Source: an uncultured Clostridia bacterium
Lineage (GTDB): Bacteria; Bacillota; Clostridia; Oscillospirales; Ruminococcaceae
Assembly: GCA_944386455.1 (NCBI GenBank)
Contig: CALXBC010000016.1
Span: 1 to 49,626, forward strand
DNA: 49,626 bases
Direction: 5' to 3'
In this document: positions 35,084 to 44,790 of the stretch, piece after piece
Position numbering within the stretch: position 1 is the first letter of the stretch
How the letters are laid out: the number at the start of each line of letters is the position of its first letter
The notes under the pieces: generated by a model
Databases searched by the model: none
What the model saw: the letters and a program-made list of their open reading frames with translations, nothing else
What the model was told of the DNA's origin: nothing
Program-made: the position numbers and the translations under genes

Positions 35084-37048
35084 ATGGCTACATATACTGC
35101 GAAACAAATCAGGGAACAGTTCAAGTATATTCAACTCCTTGCAAAAGAATATCCGAATGTCCAAAGCGCCTGCACCGAAATTATCAACCTGCAGGCGATT
35201 CTGCAGCTGCCTAAAGGCACAGAGCATTTTATGAGCGACCTTCATGGAGAAAACGAGGCATTCGCACACATTTTAAATAACTGCTCCGGCGTTATCAAGG
35301 ACAAGATTGACAGTCTTTTGTCCAAAAGCATCTCCGCAACGGAGCGGGCTGAACTTGCAACGCTCATTTACTATCCGAAAATAAAGCTGAAGATTATTCG
35401 GGAACGGGAAGAAAACTACAATGACTGGTGCCGCCTGACTTTATATCGTCTCATCGATGTCTGTCGGTTGGTATCCGGGAAATATACCCGCTCCAAGGTA
35501 AGAAAAGCGCTCCCCTCCGACTATTCCTATATCATTGATGAACTGCTGAATGCGGACTACAGTGAACACAATAAAGAAGAATATTACGGCAAAATCATTG
35601 ATACCATTCTGGCGCTGGGACAGGCGGACGGCTTCATTATTGCTCTGGCCGACGTTATCAAACGGCTTGCCGTTGATTATTTACATATCATCGGCGATAT
35701 CTTTGACCGCGGAAAACGCCCCGATATTATTATGGACATGCTGCTGTCCCATCATTCCGTCGATATCCAATGGGGCAATCATGACGTTTTGTGGATGGGA
35801 GCCGCAGCAGGAAGCACGGTATGCATCGCAAATGTGATTGCAAACTGCCTGCGTTATCATAATCTTGAAGTCCTGGAAATGGGATATGGGATCAACCTCC
35901 GTCCGCTCACTATCTTTGCACAGGACACCTATCAGCCGTCTGAAGCTTTCCTTCCGCGTTGCCTGGATGAAGAAAATCCTTCCGAGCGGGATTTGTCCTT
36001 GCTCTCTCAAATGCATCAAGCGATCCAAATCATTCGCTTCAAGCTGGAAGGACAGATTATAAAAAGACATCCGGAATATGAGATGGATGACCGGCAGCTT
36101 CTGGAGCAGATTGATTTTCAGGCCGGAACATTGGAGCAGAACGGAAAGGTTTACGCGCTCAATGATACGAACTTTCCCACTGTCTCACGGGAAGACCCCT
36201 GCCGGCTAACAGCCGAAGAAGCTGCGCTCATGGATGATTTGAGGGAGTCATTTCTTCATTGTGAAAAATTGCAGAAACATATCCGCTTTTTGTTTGAAAA
36301 GGGTAATTTCTACAAACAACACAATGGAAATCTGCTGTTTCACAGCTGTGTTCCGATGAAAGCGGACGGCACTTTTGATTCGCTGCCCATTTTGGGCAAG
36401 GAATTATCAGGGAAAAAGCTGTTTGATACCGCAGAATACATTGTCAGGGAAAGTTACTTTTCTCCCCAGGACAGCCCGCAGAAAGAATACGGTCTTGATT
36501 TCGTATGGTATCTCTGGTGTGGGAAAAAATCGCCTCTCTTTGGCCGGGAAAAGATGACTTCCTTTGAACGGCTGTATCTTTCAGACAAAGAAACCTGGAA
36601 GGAACCGCAAAATCCTTATTACCAATACCACGATGATGCGTCTGTTTGCGGAACTATCCTGCATGAATTTGGGCTGGAGGATCCGAATTCTCATATCATA
36701 AACGGACATGTTCCCGTAAGGCTGATCAAAGGAGAAAGCCCGATCAAGGCAAACGGGCGGCTAATCGTAATTGACGGGGGCTTCTGCAAAGCATATCAGC
36801 CCCAGACCGGAATTGCGGGCTACACACTGGTTTATAATTCCCACGGGATGCGTCTGGTCGCGCATCAGCCATTTGAGGGACTGGAAAAAACCATAGAAAA
36901 AAATATTGACATTCATTCTTCCTCGGACATTTTTGAAACGGTGCAAAACCGAGTGAAGGTAAAAGATACGGACATCGGTTCCTCAATTGCGGATAAGATT
37001 GAGGATTTAAACATGCTGGTCTGTGCCTATCAGATGGGGATGCTCTAA
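35084..37048 (+). CDS. fbp: Fructose-1,6-bisphosphatase class III
   Basis: A 654-residue FBPase of the class III (Firmicute) family, the gluconeogenic enzyme that hydrolyses fructose-1,6-bisphosphate. It contains a metallophosphatase core with FMSDLHGENEAF, LHIIGDIFDRGKRPDIIMD, QWGNHDVLWMGAAAGS and a C-terminal INGHVPVRLIKGESPIKANGRLIVIDGGFCKAYQPQTGIAGYTL. Length and motif order match Bacillus Fbp. ATG 35084 follows GAAAGAGG. It has a consensus promoter and is followed by the DUF2284 gene 33 bases later, probably in one transcript. Confidence 0.97.
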   Translation: MATYTAKQIREQFKYIQLLAKEYPNVQSACTEIINLQAILQLPKGTEHFMSDLHGENEAFAHILNNCSGVIKDKIDSLLSKSISATERAELATLIYYPKIKLKIIREREENYNDWCRLTLYRLIDVCRLVSGKYTRSKVRKALPSDYSYIIDELLNADYSEHNKEEYYGKIIDTILALGQADGFIIALADVIKRLAVDYLHIIGDIFDRGKRPDIIMDMLLSHHSVDIQWGNHDVLWMGAAAGSTVCIANVIANCLRYHNLEVLEMGYGINLRPLTIFAQDTYQPSEAFLPRCLDEENPSERDLSLLSQMHQAIQIIRFKLEGQIIKRHPEYEMDDRQLLEQIDFQAGTLEQNGKVYALNDTNFPTVSREDPCRLTAEEAALMDDLRESFLHCEKLQKHIRFLFEKGNFYKQHNGNLLFHSCVPMKADGTFDSLPILGKELSGKKLFDTAEYIVRESYFSPQDSPQKEYGLDFVWYLWCGKKSPLFGREKMTSFERLYLSDKETWKEPQNPYYQYHDDASVCGTILHEFGLEDPNSHIINGHVPVRLIKGESPIKANGRLIVIDGGFCKAYQPQTGIAGYTLVYNSHGMRLVAHQPFEGLEKTIEKNIDIHSSSDIFETVQNRVKVKDTDIGSSIADKIEDLNMLVCAYQMGML

Positions 37049-37081
37049 TGCTGCAGCAGACCGCCTATGGGGGTGAAAGCA

Positions 37082-37633
37082 ATGACAGAACTGGAACTGA
37101 TTCAGGAAATACAGAAAAAGGGCGTCCACTCGGCTGCTTTTGTCGACACCGTCAAGGTGCCGTTTGATCCTGACCTGCGAAAATACTGTACCCCGCAGGC
37201 TTGCGGATCTTATGGAAAAAACTGGGGTTGTCCGCCGGCTGTGGGCGATATTTACGATCTGATTCAACGGGCAAAACAATATAAACGTACACTTGTGTAT
37301 GAAACTGTCGCACAATTGGAAGACTCTTTCGACTATGAAGGAATTCGTGCCGGAGGACTGCGCCACAAGCAGATCACCAACGAGATTACGCCTCTGATCC
37401 GCAGTTTTACGGGAAAAGACCTGATTCAGCTTTCTGCGGGTGGCTGCACCGTTTGTGAACGCTGCTCCAAAATGGACGAACAGCCCTGCCGTTTCCCGGA
37501 GCGGGCGCTTCACTCTGTCTCTGCCTATGGTATTTATGTTTCAAAACTCGCCAAAATCTGCGGATTGGAATACAACAACGGGGAGAACACTGTTACCATG
37601 TTCGGCGTGGTGTTTTTTCAAAAAAGCGAATAA
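37082..37633 (+). CDS. DUF2284 domain-containing cysteine-rich metal-binding protein
   Basis: A 183-residue protein with two cysteine clusters: CTPQACGSYGKNWGCPP (residues about 34-50) and CTVCERCSKMDEQPC (about 123-137), then ALHSVSAYGIYVSKLAKICGLEY. The cysteine pattern suggests an Fe-S or metal site. The family is common in anaerobes, of unknown function, and sometimes linked to corrinoid or methylation enzymes. I chose the ATG at 37082, whose GGGGGTGA at -8 is a strong site; 37067 is an in-frame alternative. It is followed by a bidirectional terminator. Confidence 0.88.
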   Translation: MTELELIQEIQKKGVHSAAFVDTVKVPFDPDLRKYCTPQACGSYGKNWGCPPAVGDIYDLIQRAKQYKRTLVYETVAQLEDSFDYEGIRAGGLRHKQITNEITPLIRSFTGKDLIQLSAGGCTVCERCSKMDEQPCRFPERALHSVSAYGIYVSKLAKICGLEYNNGENTVTMFGVVFFQKSE

Positions 37634-37641
37634 AAGCTAAA

Positions 37642-37672
37642 AAAGAGTTCCCGAAAGAGGGAACTCTTTTTA
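37642..37672. terminator. Bidirectional Rho-independent terminator
   Basis: AAAGAGTTCCC (37642-37652) pairs with GGGAACTCTTT (37659-37669), A-run on one side and T-run on the other. It separates convergent DUF2284 and Rrf2 genes. Confidence 0.88.
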
Positions 37673-37681
37673 TCTATTCAG

Positions 37682-38083
37682 TCAAACCAGCTTGTCAAAC
37701 GTGATGCCCTGCATCTCTTTGCGCACATAGTCCGAAATCCGTGCGAATTCGCGCTGTACCTTACAGTAGGGGGAACTCCTATTCTCCCTGTTGCAGCCAA
37801 GCTGCGGATCCAGGCAGCGGCTGAGATAATAGGTGCCCTCGACCGTCTCAATGACCTCGGCAAGCGTAATCTCAGCGGGCGCCTTGTTCAGTTCATAACC
37901 GCCTTGTGTTCCTTTAAAGGATTTTACGATTCCTGCCGCTACCAGCTTGCGCAGAATTTTCAAGGCAAACCGGAGCGTCACCTCAGTATTTTCCGAAATG
38001 TTCTTTGCTTCTGCCCGCTTTTGGATCTGTGAAAGGTACAAGACAATTCTGATTGCATAATCCGACTCCAGCGTAATATGCAT
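37682..38083 (-). CDS. Rrf2 family transcriptional regulator
   Basis: A 133-residue winged-helix regulator of the IscR/NsrR/CymR family. Start ITLESDYAIRIVLYLSQI, the recognition region AKNISENTEVTLRFALKILRKLVAAGIVKSFKGTQGGYELNKAP, and a C-terminal three-cysteine cluster (CLDPQLGC, then a third Cys ten residues on in NRENRSSPYC) of the type that holds a [2Fe-2S] or [4Fe-4S] cluster and senses iron-sulfur status, nitric oxide or redox. The promoter just upstream carries a perfect palindrome overlapping the transcription start, consistent with autoregulation. No Fe-S assembly genes are adjacent, so any regulon is elsewhere. Confidence 0.95.
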   Translation of the reverse strand: MHITLESDYAIRIVLYLSQIQKRAEAKNISENTEVTLRFALKILRKLVAAGIVKSFKGTQGGYELNKAPAEITLAEVIETVEGTYYLSRCLDPQLGCNRENRSSPYCKVQREFARISDYVRKEMQGITFDKLV

Positions 38084-38117
38084 GTCTGTTCACCACGCCT
38101 CCATTTTATCAGAATAA

Positions 38118-38177
38118 TCTATACCAAATTAATATATTTGGTATAGATATTATACAATAAAATAAAAAAGCTGTCAA
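38118..38177 (-). promoter_or_regulatory. Rrf2 promoter and palindromic operator
   Basis: On the minus strand the promoter is TTGACA (38177-38172), 17 bases, TATAAT (38154-38149), perfect in both boxes. Immediately downstream a perfect inverted repeat with 12-bp arms, TCTATACCAAAT / ATTTGGTATAGA, around a 6-base centre spans 38118-38147 and covers the expected start site. Binding by the Rrf2 protein is inference from position and symmetry. Confidence 0.8.
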
Positions 38178-38231
38178 GTCCCTGCTGCGATCTCCTCGTT
38201 TGGAAAGCGGTCAGGCATCCATAGAAATACA

Positions 38232-38280
38232 AGCACAGCCGCTCCTGATCAGTCAATAACTGTCAGAAACGGCTGTGTTC
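38232..38280 (-). terminator. Possible terminator of the GNAT gene
   Basis: AGCACAGCCG pairs with CGGCTGTGTT (38270-38279) with an inner CTGA/TCAG pairing. The tail toward lower coordinates is not a clear T run, so it is tentative. Confidence 0.4.
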
Positions 38281-38319
38281 TGCTATGATGTTAAAGTTCA
38301 GCAAAGACTAATGATCTGT

Positions 38320-38925
38320 TCAGAGGCAGGATAACAATGTGTCATTTTCAACGAAATGAACCGCGGAATTATCCCAGTATTTCCGAAAAATCCTGCTGTT
38401 GTTTCCGTCAAGATTCAGCTGGTACATCCGAAATGTCACCCGAAAATTCTTTGGCTGCCACTGTTCCTCATAGGTATAGCAGTACTTCATGCCCAACCGT
38501 CTCATGACGCCGCCGCTGCGGGGATTGTTTACATCATGTGTCGCCGTAATAAAGGGAACGCTGTCCCGTTTTAGCTGTGCCACAACCGCTATTCCTGCCT
38601 CGGTGGCAATTCCCTGATGCCAAAATTCCTTCTGAAGTCCATAGCCCAAATCGTGACCGTCATCCATATCGGTTTTTATGTAACCAACCGGAATATTGCT
38701 GCCTTTCAGACAGATCGCATAGGCATATGCCTGTGGTTTCGCATATTCCGCCGCATAATGTTTTTCATAAAACAGCTTTGCTTCGTCTGTATTTTTGACG
38801 GAAAACCAGGGCAGATAGGTGTTGACAGCCTCGTCCTTCAAAATCTGATATAACGCTTCGATATCGGCTTCTGTAAATCTTCTCAAAATCAGTCTTTCTG
38901 TTTCAAGTCTTGGCGTATTCTTCAT
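38320..38925 (-). CDS. GNAT family N-acetyltransferase (RimJ/RimL type)
   Basis: A 201-residue acetyltransferase of the RimJ branch. It opens LETERLILRRFTEADIEALYQIL, contains GYGLQKEFWHQGIATEAGIAVV with the Q-G-I-A acetyl-CoA loop, and DVNNPRSGGVMRRLGM. The segment near the C-terminus RKYWDNSAVHFVEND is atypical and may be a family-specific extension. Substrate unknown. It is a single gene on the minus strand. Confidence 0.9.
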   Translation of the reverse strand: MKNTPRLETERLILRRFTEADIEALYQILKDEAVNTYLPWFSVKNTDEAKLFYEKHYAAEYAKPQAYAYAICLKGSNIPVGYIKTDMDDGHDLGYGLQKEFWHQGIATEAGIAVVAQLKRDSVPFITATHDVNNPRSGGVMRRLGMKYCYTYEEQWQPKNFRVTFRMYQLNLDGNNSRIFRKYWDNSAVHFVENDTLLSCL

Positions 38926-39000
38926 TTTTTCTTTTCCTATATACCGGCAGATATGATAATGAAGCAGTTGCGTATAACACCCAAAAAGCCGCCGAAAGAA

Positions 39001-40086
39001 TCAGTCCAGAAAATCCTTCAGGCGTTTGCTCCTGCTGGGATGGCGGAGTTTCCGAAGGGCTTTTGCCTCAATTTGACGAATCCGTTCCCTTGTCACGTTA
39101 AATTCCTTGCCGACCTCTTCCAGTGTACGAGAACGACCGTCCTCCAGCCCAAATCGCAGGCGGAGCACCTTTTCTTCCCGATCGGTCAATGTTCCCAGCA
39201 CATCGCCCAGCTGTTCCTTCAGCAGGGTATTCGAAGCAACCTCGGCAGGAGCAGGCGCATCATCATCCTGAATAAAATCCCCCAGATGGCTGTCTTCTTC
39301 CTCACCGATCGGAGTCTCCAGCGAAACGGGCTCCTGCGCGACCCGCATAATTTCACGCACCTTGTCTACGGGCATATCCAGCTCGGCGGCAATTTCCTCC
39401 GCGCTCGGATCATGCCCGTTCTGATGCAGCAGCTGACTGCTGACCTTTTTCACCTTGTTGATGGTCTCCACCATATGCACCGGGATACGGATGGTACGGG
39501 CCTGGTCTGCAATCGCGCGGGTGATCGCCTGGCGGATCCACCAGGTTGCATAAGTGGAAAATTTAAAGCCCTTGGTATAGTCGAACTTTTCAACCGCCTT
39601 GATCAGGCCGAGGTTCCCCTCTTGGATCAAATCAAGGAACTGCATTCCCCTTCCGACATACCGTTTGGCAATGCTGACCACCAGGCGGAGATTGGCCTCA
39701 GCCAGACGCTTGCGGGCATAATTGTCCCCCTGTCCCATCCTCGTAGCAAGCTCAATCTCTTCCTCGGCGCTCAGCAGCGGAACACGGCCGATCTCCTTGA
39801 GATAGACCTTCACCGGATCATCAATGCTGATGCCCTCGGTGGAAAGGGATGCTTCCAGATCTTCGTTCATATTGATGTCCAGTGGGAAATCAATATCGGT
39901 CTCGGGGACAAAATCCTCTACAATCTCAATATTGGAGCTCTCCAGGGAATCATAAAATTTTTCGATCTGTTCCCCGTCAAAGTCGACCTCTTCAAAAAAG
40001 TCCGTGATTTCCTTTGTAGTGAGTTTGCCTTTTGCTTTTCCCTGTTCCATCAATTCTGCAACTGCGTTTTTCTTATCTGCTGCCAT
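39001..40086 (-). CDS. rpoD: RNA polymerase sigma factor RpoD (SigA)
   Basis: A 361-residue primary sigma factor. Region 1.1 is the short acidic N-terminal Firmicute form (about 1-75). Region 1.2 starts [22 protein letters not shown], region 2 has [44 protein letters not shown], which reads the -10 box, and region 4 ends with [32 protein letters not shown], which reads the -35 box. It lies 14 bases after dnaG in a classical dnaG-rpoD pair, with AAAGGGAG before the ATG. The consensus promoters in this window fit its recognition. Confidence 0.98.
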   Translation of the reverse strand: MAADKKNAVAELMEQGKAKGKLTTKEITDFFEEVDFDGEQIEKFYDSLESSNIEIVEDFVPETDIDFPLDINMNEDLEASLSTEGISIDDPVKVYLKEIGRVPLLSAEEEIELATRMGQGDNYARKRLAEANLRLVVSIAKRYVGRGMQFLDLIQEGNLGLIKAVEKFDYTKGFKFSTYATWWIRQAITRAIADQARTIRIPVHMVETINKVKKVSSQLLHQNGHDPSAEEIAAELDMPVDKVREIMRVAQEPVSLETPIGEEEDSHLGDFIQDDDAPAPAEVASNTLLKEQLGDVLGTLTDREEKVLRLRFGLEDGRSRTLEEVGKEFNVTRERIRQIEAKALRKLRHPSRSKRLKDFLD

Positions 40087-40100
40087 AATGAATCTCCCTT

Positions 40101-41876
40101 TCAGAAAGTCTTTGTATGATCTCGTTTCTTTTGAGAGCCAAGCTGTTTTGCCAGCTGGCTCAGCTCCTGAAGCCCCATTTCTGCGATTTTATCGTCAGTT
40201 ACTCTATTCTTATGCCGAAGCAGCACGTCTATATCATCGTCCAGCTCGTCTTTTATATTCTGCAGCTCCGCCGTCTGTGCGAGATATCCCGTCAGCTTTG
40301 CCATTTCAGGCGGAGTCAGTTCTCCGCTTAAGCTGTCCAATGCTATATTATGCTGTATTTTTTCCGCAATTATACGGAACAAACGTCGGTTAAAGTCGGT
40401 AGCAAAGGCATCGGGGCTGATTTTGTCCAGGATATAATCACTGAAACCGTTATCCTTATATAAAAAAGCGATAATTCGTTCCTCTGCAATCGCTTCCCGC
40501 TTGTTTAATGCCTTTTGGGGATTGACGCGGTCAGCATAATACTGTCTTCCGCTCTGTATGTCCTGCCATTCCTTCTTTTCTTTCGTCCGCCGCTTTTTAG
40601 CCAGAATGGCGTTGACCTGCGCAAGGATCGTATCCCTTGCCACTCCTGTTTCCCGGGAAAGCTTTCCGGCGTAGACATCCCGTTCCACGGGGGTTGCAAG
40701 GCTGCTCAGCACGCCATTGATTGCAGCCCTGAGATAGTCCGCCTGACCGCTGGGACTATCTAAATCATAACTTTGTCTGAGCCTTTCCAGCTCGTAATCG
40801 GCAGCGCTGCCAGAGCCGTCCAGCAGAAGCTTAAACCGGGTTGCACCGAATTTTTTGATGTATTCATCCGGATCCTTCGCGCCCTCGATTTTCAGCACCC
40901 GTGCCTTGACCCCTGCGGCGGAAAGCAGTCCCACTGCCCGTTTCGTTGCTTTCTGTCCTGCCTCATCCGAGTCATAGGAAAGGATCACCTCATCCACATA
41001 AGAACTGATCATCCTGGCCTGCTCCTGCGTCAGTGCAGTGCCCAGCGTCGCAACGACATTATGAAAACCCGCCTGATACATGGCAATGACATCCATATAA
41101 CCCTCTGCCAGGATCAGGCTGCCCTTGCACTCATTTTTGGCAAAGTTGAGGCAGAAAAGCTGGTTGGTCTTTTTAAACGCAGGCGTATCGCCTGAATTGA
41201 GATATTTCGGCTTGCTGTCGTCCAGCACCCGTCCGCCAAACGCAATTACATTTCCCCGCAGGTCCAGGATCGGGAACATCACCCGGTTGCGGTAAATATC
41301 AAAATAGTGTCCTTTCTGACTGCGGGAAACCAAGAAGGCCTTATAAAGCTCCTCATCGGAATAGCCCTTTGCGCGTAAATGCTTCCGCAGGGCGTCCCAG
41401 CTGTCCGGCGCATAGCCCAGGCCAAACTTTTTAATGGTTTCGTCCGTAAGCTGCCGCTTTTTAAAATAGGCCATCCCGGCCTGACCGGCCGGAGAGATCA
41501 GACAACGATGGAAAAAGCGCGCTGCCTCCCGGTTCATTTCCAAAATCCGCATCTTCAGCTTTGCAGCGGAATCATCCACGCCTGTCTCCGGCATCTGCAT
41601 TCCGGCGCGGTCCGCCAAAAACCGGACTGCTTCAATGTAATCGAGATTTTCGATCTTCATGATAAAGGTGATCACATCCCCGCCTGCGCCGCAGCCAAAA
41701 CAATAAAAGGACTGCGTGTCGTTGTAGATCACCATCGACGGTGTTTTTTCGGAGTGAAACGGGCATAGGCAGGCGCGGTTACGTCCCTGCCGCTTCACTG
41801 TCACATAGGATGATATTACGCTTTCAATATCGCAGCTGAGCTTCAGCTGCTGCAAAAAGCTCTCCGGCAGCGCCAT
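40101..41876 (-). CDS. dnaG: DNA primase
   Basis: A 591-residue primase making RNA primers at the replication fork. The N-terminal CHC2 zinc finger is [32 protein letters not shown] (ligands C, H, C, C, residues about 36-62). The TOPRIM catalytic domain contains [30 protein letters not shown] and [19 protein letters not shown] helicase-interaction C-terminal domain follows. The ATG at 41876 with AAAGGAAG eight bases upstream is preferred over the GTG at 41885. It lies between dgt and rpoD. Confidence 0.97.
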   Translation of the reverse strand: MALPESFLQQLKLSCDIESVISSYVTVKRQGRNRACLCPFHSEKTPSMVIYNDTQSFYCFGCGAGGDVITFIMKIENLDYIEAVRFLADRAGMQMPETGVDDSAAKLKMRILEMNREAARFFHRCLISPAGQAGMAYFKKRQLTDETIKKFGLGYAPDSWDALRKHLRAKGYSDEELYKAFLVSRSQKGHYFDIYRNRVMFPILDLRGNVIAFGGRVLDDSKPKYLNSGDTPAFKKTNQLFCLNFAKNECKGSLILAEGYMDVIAMYQAGFHNVVATLGTALTQEQARMISSYVDEVILSYDSDEAGQKATKRAVGLLSAAGVKARVLKIEGAKDPDEYIKKFGATRFKLLLDGSGSAADYELERLRQSYDLDSPSGQADYLRAAINGVLSSLATPVERDVYAGKLSRETGVARDTILAQVNAILAKKRRTKEKKEWQDIQSGRQYYADRVNPQKALNKREAIAEERIIAFLYKDNGFSDYILDKISPDAFATDFNRRLFRIIAEKIQHNIALDSLSGELTPPEMAKLTGYLAQTAELQNIKDELDDDIDVLLRHKNRVTDDKIAEMGLQELSQLAKQLGSQKKRDHTKTF

Positions 41877-42034
41877 ACGTTCCACTTCCTTTCTGATCGG
41901 CGTCCTTTGTCCGCAGCCATCCGGAAGGCTGTGCTGCTTTACAGCGGCATCCGCTGTAAAAGGTTTTTGTCATCCATCGCCCGGCGGATGCTGCAAGCTG
42001 CGGCAGCAGTTCTGTCAATACCGGCCGTACCCAT

Positions 42035-43030
42035 TCATAGTGTCCAGGATTTCGGAACATACAGTTCCTTAAACAAGCCCACTGCATACTGATCGGTCAT
42101 TCCTGATATATAGTCGCAGACCGCACGTTCCACGCCGTCTTTTCGGGCGATTTCACCATAAAAGGCAGGCAGTTTTTCAGGCCGCTTACAGTAATGCTCA
42201 TACAGTCTTTTGACAATTCCCTCCGCCTTGCCCTCCTCCCCCTTTGCAACGGGATTGGTATAGACGGAATCAAACATGAAATCCTGTAAAATGCGATGTG
42301 CCCGATAAACCTCCGGCGCCATGGAGATATCGTCGCCGCTGTTTTCCACAATCGACGCGATGATAGTCGTCAACCGCTCGCTTTTTTTCCTTCCAAGCAC
42401 ATAAACCGCGTCCCACGGCAGGTCAGCCTCAGTCAACACACCGGCGCGGATCGCATCTTCAATATCATGATTGATATAGGCCACCTTATCCGATATTTTC
42501 ACGATCCTTCCTTCCAGCGTGGAAGCAATCAGGTCGGCAGAATGGCAGGCAATACCGTTTTTGACCTCATAGGTAAGGTTCAGTCCCGCACCGTCCCGCT
42601 CCAGACAATGAACAACACGGACCGACTGCAAATAATGCTTATAACCGAACGGCGTGATCTCATTGAGCGCACGTTCCCCTGCATGTCCAAACGGCGTATG
42701 CCCCAGATCATGTCCCATGCTGATCGCTTCGGTCAGATCCTCGTTGAGCCGCAGGGCACGGGCAATCGTCCGTGCGATCTGGGAAACCTCCAGCGTGTGG
42801 GTCAGACGGGTACGGTAATGATCCCCTAACGGAGAAAGGAATACTTGGGTTTTATGCTTGAGCCGGCGGAACGAATTACAGTGAATGATACGGTCCCTGT
42901 CCCGCTGATAATCAGTCCGGTAGGGGCAGGGCGCTTCTTCCCGCAGTCTGCCCCGCGAACGGCAGGCCAGAGCGGCCTTGCTGTCAAGCCGGACTTTTTC
43001 CTCTTCCATCAGGCGCTCACGCACTGTCAT
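42035..43030 (-). CDS. dgt: Deoxyguanosinetriphosphate triphosphohydrolase (dNTPase)
   Basis: A 331-residue HD-domain hydrolase that splits dGTP (or other dNTPs) into nucleoside and triphosphate. Metal residues are seen in HTLEVSQIARTIARALRL, the HD pair SMGHDLGHTPFGHAGE and SDKVAYINHDIEDAI near the centre. The N-terminus FRRLKHKTQVFLSPLGDHYRTRLTH is the dGTPase signature. It precedes dnaG by about 150 bases, linking dNTP pools with replication initiation. The 41877-42034 spacer holds a TTTACAGCG/CGCTGTAAA hairpin (41939-41961) but no clear promoter. The ribosome binding site is GGAGGGG. Confidence 0.94.
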   Translation of the reverse strand: MTVRERLMEEEKVRLDSKAALACRSRGRLREEAPCPYRTDYQRDRDRIIHCNSFRRLKHKTQVFLSPLGDHYRTRLTHTLEVSQIARTIARALRLNEDLTEAISMGHDLGHTPFGHAGERALNEITPFGYKHYLQSVRVVHCLERDGAGLNLTYEVKNGIACHSADLIASTLEGRIVKISDKVAYINHDIEDAIRAGVLTEADLPWDAVYVLGRKKSERLTTIIASIVENSGDDISMAPEVYRAHRILQDFMFDSVYTNPVAKGEEGKAEGIVKRLYEHYCKRPEKLPAFYGEIARKDGVERAVCDYISGMTDQYAVGLFKELYVPKSWTL

Positions 43031-43146
43031 TTCCTGCCCCTCCGTTCCTGAAATTCTGGTTTGACAAACAGCAGGTATTAATTGCAGCCTTTTCTTCCTC
43101 TATAAGATATATACCCGAAAAACAGTTTCATTCCTGTTTGATTTTG

Positions 43147-43188
43147 AAAAAAATATCTGCCTTTCCGAAAAATTCGACAAAGCAGATA
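43147..43188 (-). terminator. Terminator of the glycyl-radical-enzyme operon
   Basis: On the minus strand TATCTGC (43188-43182) pairs with GCAGATA (43160-43154) and is followed by a T-run at 43153-43147. The rest of 43031-43282 is AT-rich; I see no gene. Confidence 0.75.
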
Positions 43189-43282
43189 AACAAGTATTTT
43201 TTCACAGCAGCTTTTTTATTCAAAAATCCGCCGCAAAGCGCTGATCTTTTAACAGGAAACGGTGTAACCTCCTCACAGGAGG

Positions 43283-43897
43283 TCAAAATGCTTCAAATCG
43301 TTCTCCTAAAATACTGACTGTGCTTTTTCCGTTGGTCAGTTCCCGAACCATCTCCTCAAGCTGAAAAACTTTTTCATTTTTTATGAGCAGCCGCAGCGTA
43401 ACCTCGGCTCCGAAATCGACGTGCAGCATTTTCACCTGATAGTCGGGCAAAAGATAATTCAGCTTTCCATACAAGCTGTAATCAACGGTCAGCTCCAGCT
43501 CTTTACATGCTGTCATCTCGAGCTTCTCGGCAGCGTCCAGCGCAATTTTAGCGGTGTGGGCATAGGCCCGCACCAATCCGCCGCCGCCCAGAAGGATCCC
43601 GCCAAAATAGCGGGTCGCCACCACGCAGATGTCAACTGCGCCCGATTTTTCCATCACGTCCAGGACCGGGATTCCCGCTGTCCCCTGCGGCTCCCCGTCA
43701 TCAGAATACCGCTTTTGGCCGTCCTTTAACAGATATGCCCAGACGTTATGGGTTGCGTCCCAGTGTTTCTGTTTGATTCCGGCAATGAATGCAGCTGCTT
43801 CTTCTGCTGTTTTCACAGGTGCAATATACCCGATAAAACGGGACTTTTTCTCGATAAATTCATCCTGTGCCTGTTTTTTGACTGTAAGATATCCCAT
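43283..43897 (-). CDS. yigZ: YigZ/IMPACT family protein
   Basis: A 204-residue protein of the UPF0029/IMPACT family, with an N-terminal ribosomal-S5-like domain and a C-terminal ferredoxin-like DUF1949 domain. Family signatures are EFIEKKSRFIGYIAPVKTAEEA, NVWAYLLKDGQKRYSDDGEPQGTAGIPVLD and VDICVVATRYFGGILLGGGGLVRAY. Role unclear (proposed in translation or nucleic-acid binding). The start is set at 43897; the ORF is open to 43927 and would overlap the upstream gene. It lies 17 bases after the activase and the operon terminator follows, so it is likely co-transcribed with the glycyl radical system. Confidence 0.9.
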   Translation of the reverse strand: MGYLTVKKQAQDEFIEKKSRFIGYIAPVKTAEEAAAFIAGIKQKHWDATHNVWAYLLKDGQKRYSDDGEPQGTAGIPVLDVMEKSGAVDICVVATRYFGGILLGGGGLVRAYAHTAKIALDAAEKLEMTACKELELTVDYSLYGKLNYLLPDYQVKMLHVDFGAEVTLRLLIKNEKVFQLEEMVRELTNGKSTVSILGERFEAF

Positions 43898-43914
43898 TCT
43901 GCCTGCTCTGCCTT

Positions 43915-44790
43915 TCATTTCTCCCATACCGCAAACGAACGGACAAAATTCATGTCCTGCTCAGACGGAACATATTGGGCCAGGTCCTCATAATCCATCC
44001 CCAAAGCAGCCGCTTTTGCTTCTCCAAACTGATGACAGGGGAGAAACTCCACCCTGCGGCACCGGCGCAGACTCTGAAAGATGTCATAAACCGCCTGAAG
44101 GTGTTCGGCCTCAAGATTGATCCCCTTCAATATGATACAGCGAATGACAATGTCAGCATCATATTGATCCGCGGCAAAAAGGTTCTGCAAAATTTGTTTG
44201 TTAGAAACACCCGTATTTCTCTGATGGCGTGCATCGTTCGTATCCTTGATATCCCACAATAATGTATCGGTGCAGGAGCATAGATCTTCAACATATTGGG
44301 GGGCAAAATATCCGCAGGTCTCCACTGCCGTAGAGATGCCCTCCGCTTTTGCAGCTTTCAGCAGCGTCAGTGTTTGCTTCGGATGCGCCATTGGCTCTCC
44401 GCCGGATACCGTAAGTCCGCCTTCTTCCCCATAAAAGGCAGTATCTTTGCAGACCTGTTCCAGTATCTCCTCAATCCGCATGACTCGAAACGATGCTTCC
44501 AACGCCTTGGCCGGGCATACTTGAGTGCAGAGGCCGCATCCCTCACAGCGCTTCCTGTCAAACAGATGCTTTCCGTCCCGAAAGCTGTGCGCCTCCCTCG
44601 GGCAGACGGCACATGCCCGGCACTGCATACATTTATCAGCGTAAAACAGTATCTGCTGCTCAGCATGTTGTGTTTCCATATTGTGACACCACCGGCACCG
44701 GAGCGGACAGCCCTTCAAAAAGACCGCCGTCCGAATGCCGGGGCCGTCATGCATACAAAACCGCTGAATATTCGTAACAGGTAACGTCAT
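43915..44790 (-). CDS. Glycyl-radical-enzyme activating protein (radical SAM)
   Basis: A 291-residue radical SAM activase that uses a [4Fe-4S] cluster and SAM to abstract hydrogen from the glycine of its partner. The cluster motif is CPLRCRWC (residues about 28-35). An insert carries two bacterial ferredoxin clusters, CMQCRACAVCPREAHSF and CEGCGLCTQVCPAKALEA, as in activases of dehydratase- or decarboxylase-type glycyl radical enzymes, unlike PFL activase, which has none. SGGEPMAHPKQTL binds SAM. The ATG at 44790 overlaps the stop of the partner enzyme by four bases (ATGA), showing translational coupling. Confidence 0.95.
   Translation of the reverse strand: MTLPVTNIQRFCMHDGPGIRTAVFLKGCPLRCRWCHNMETQHAEQQILFYADKCMQCRACAVCPREAHSFRDGKHLFDRKRCEGCGLCTQVCPAKALEASFRVMRIEEILEQVCKDTAFYGEEGGLTVSGGEPMAHPKQTLTLLKAAKAEGISTAVETCGYFAPQYVEDLCSCTDTLLWDIKDTNDARHQRNTGVSNKQILQNLFAADQYDADIVIRCIILKGINLEAEHLQAVYDIFQSLRRCRRVEFLPCHQFGEAKAAALGMDYEDLAQYVPSEQDMNFVRSFAVWEK

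Noticed and set aside
38953-40119. A 388-codon plus-strand open frame
   Set aside because: Antisense to rpoD, a well-identified gene; a known artefact of its codon use.
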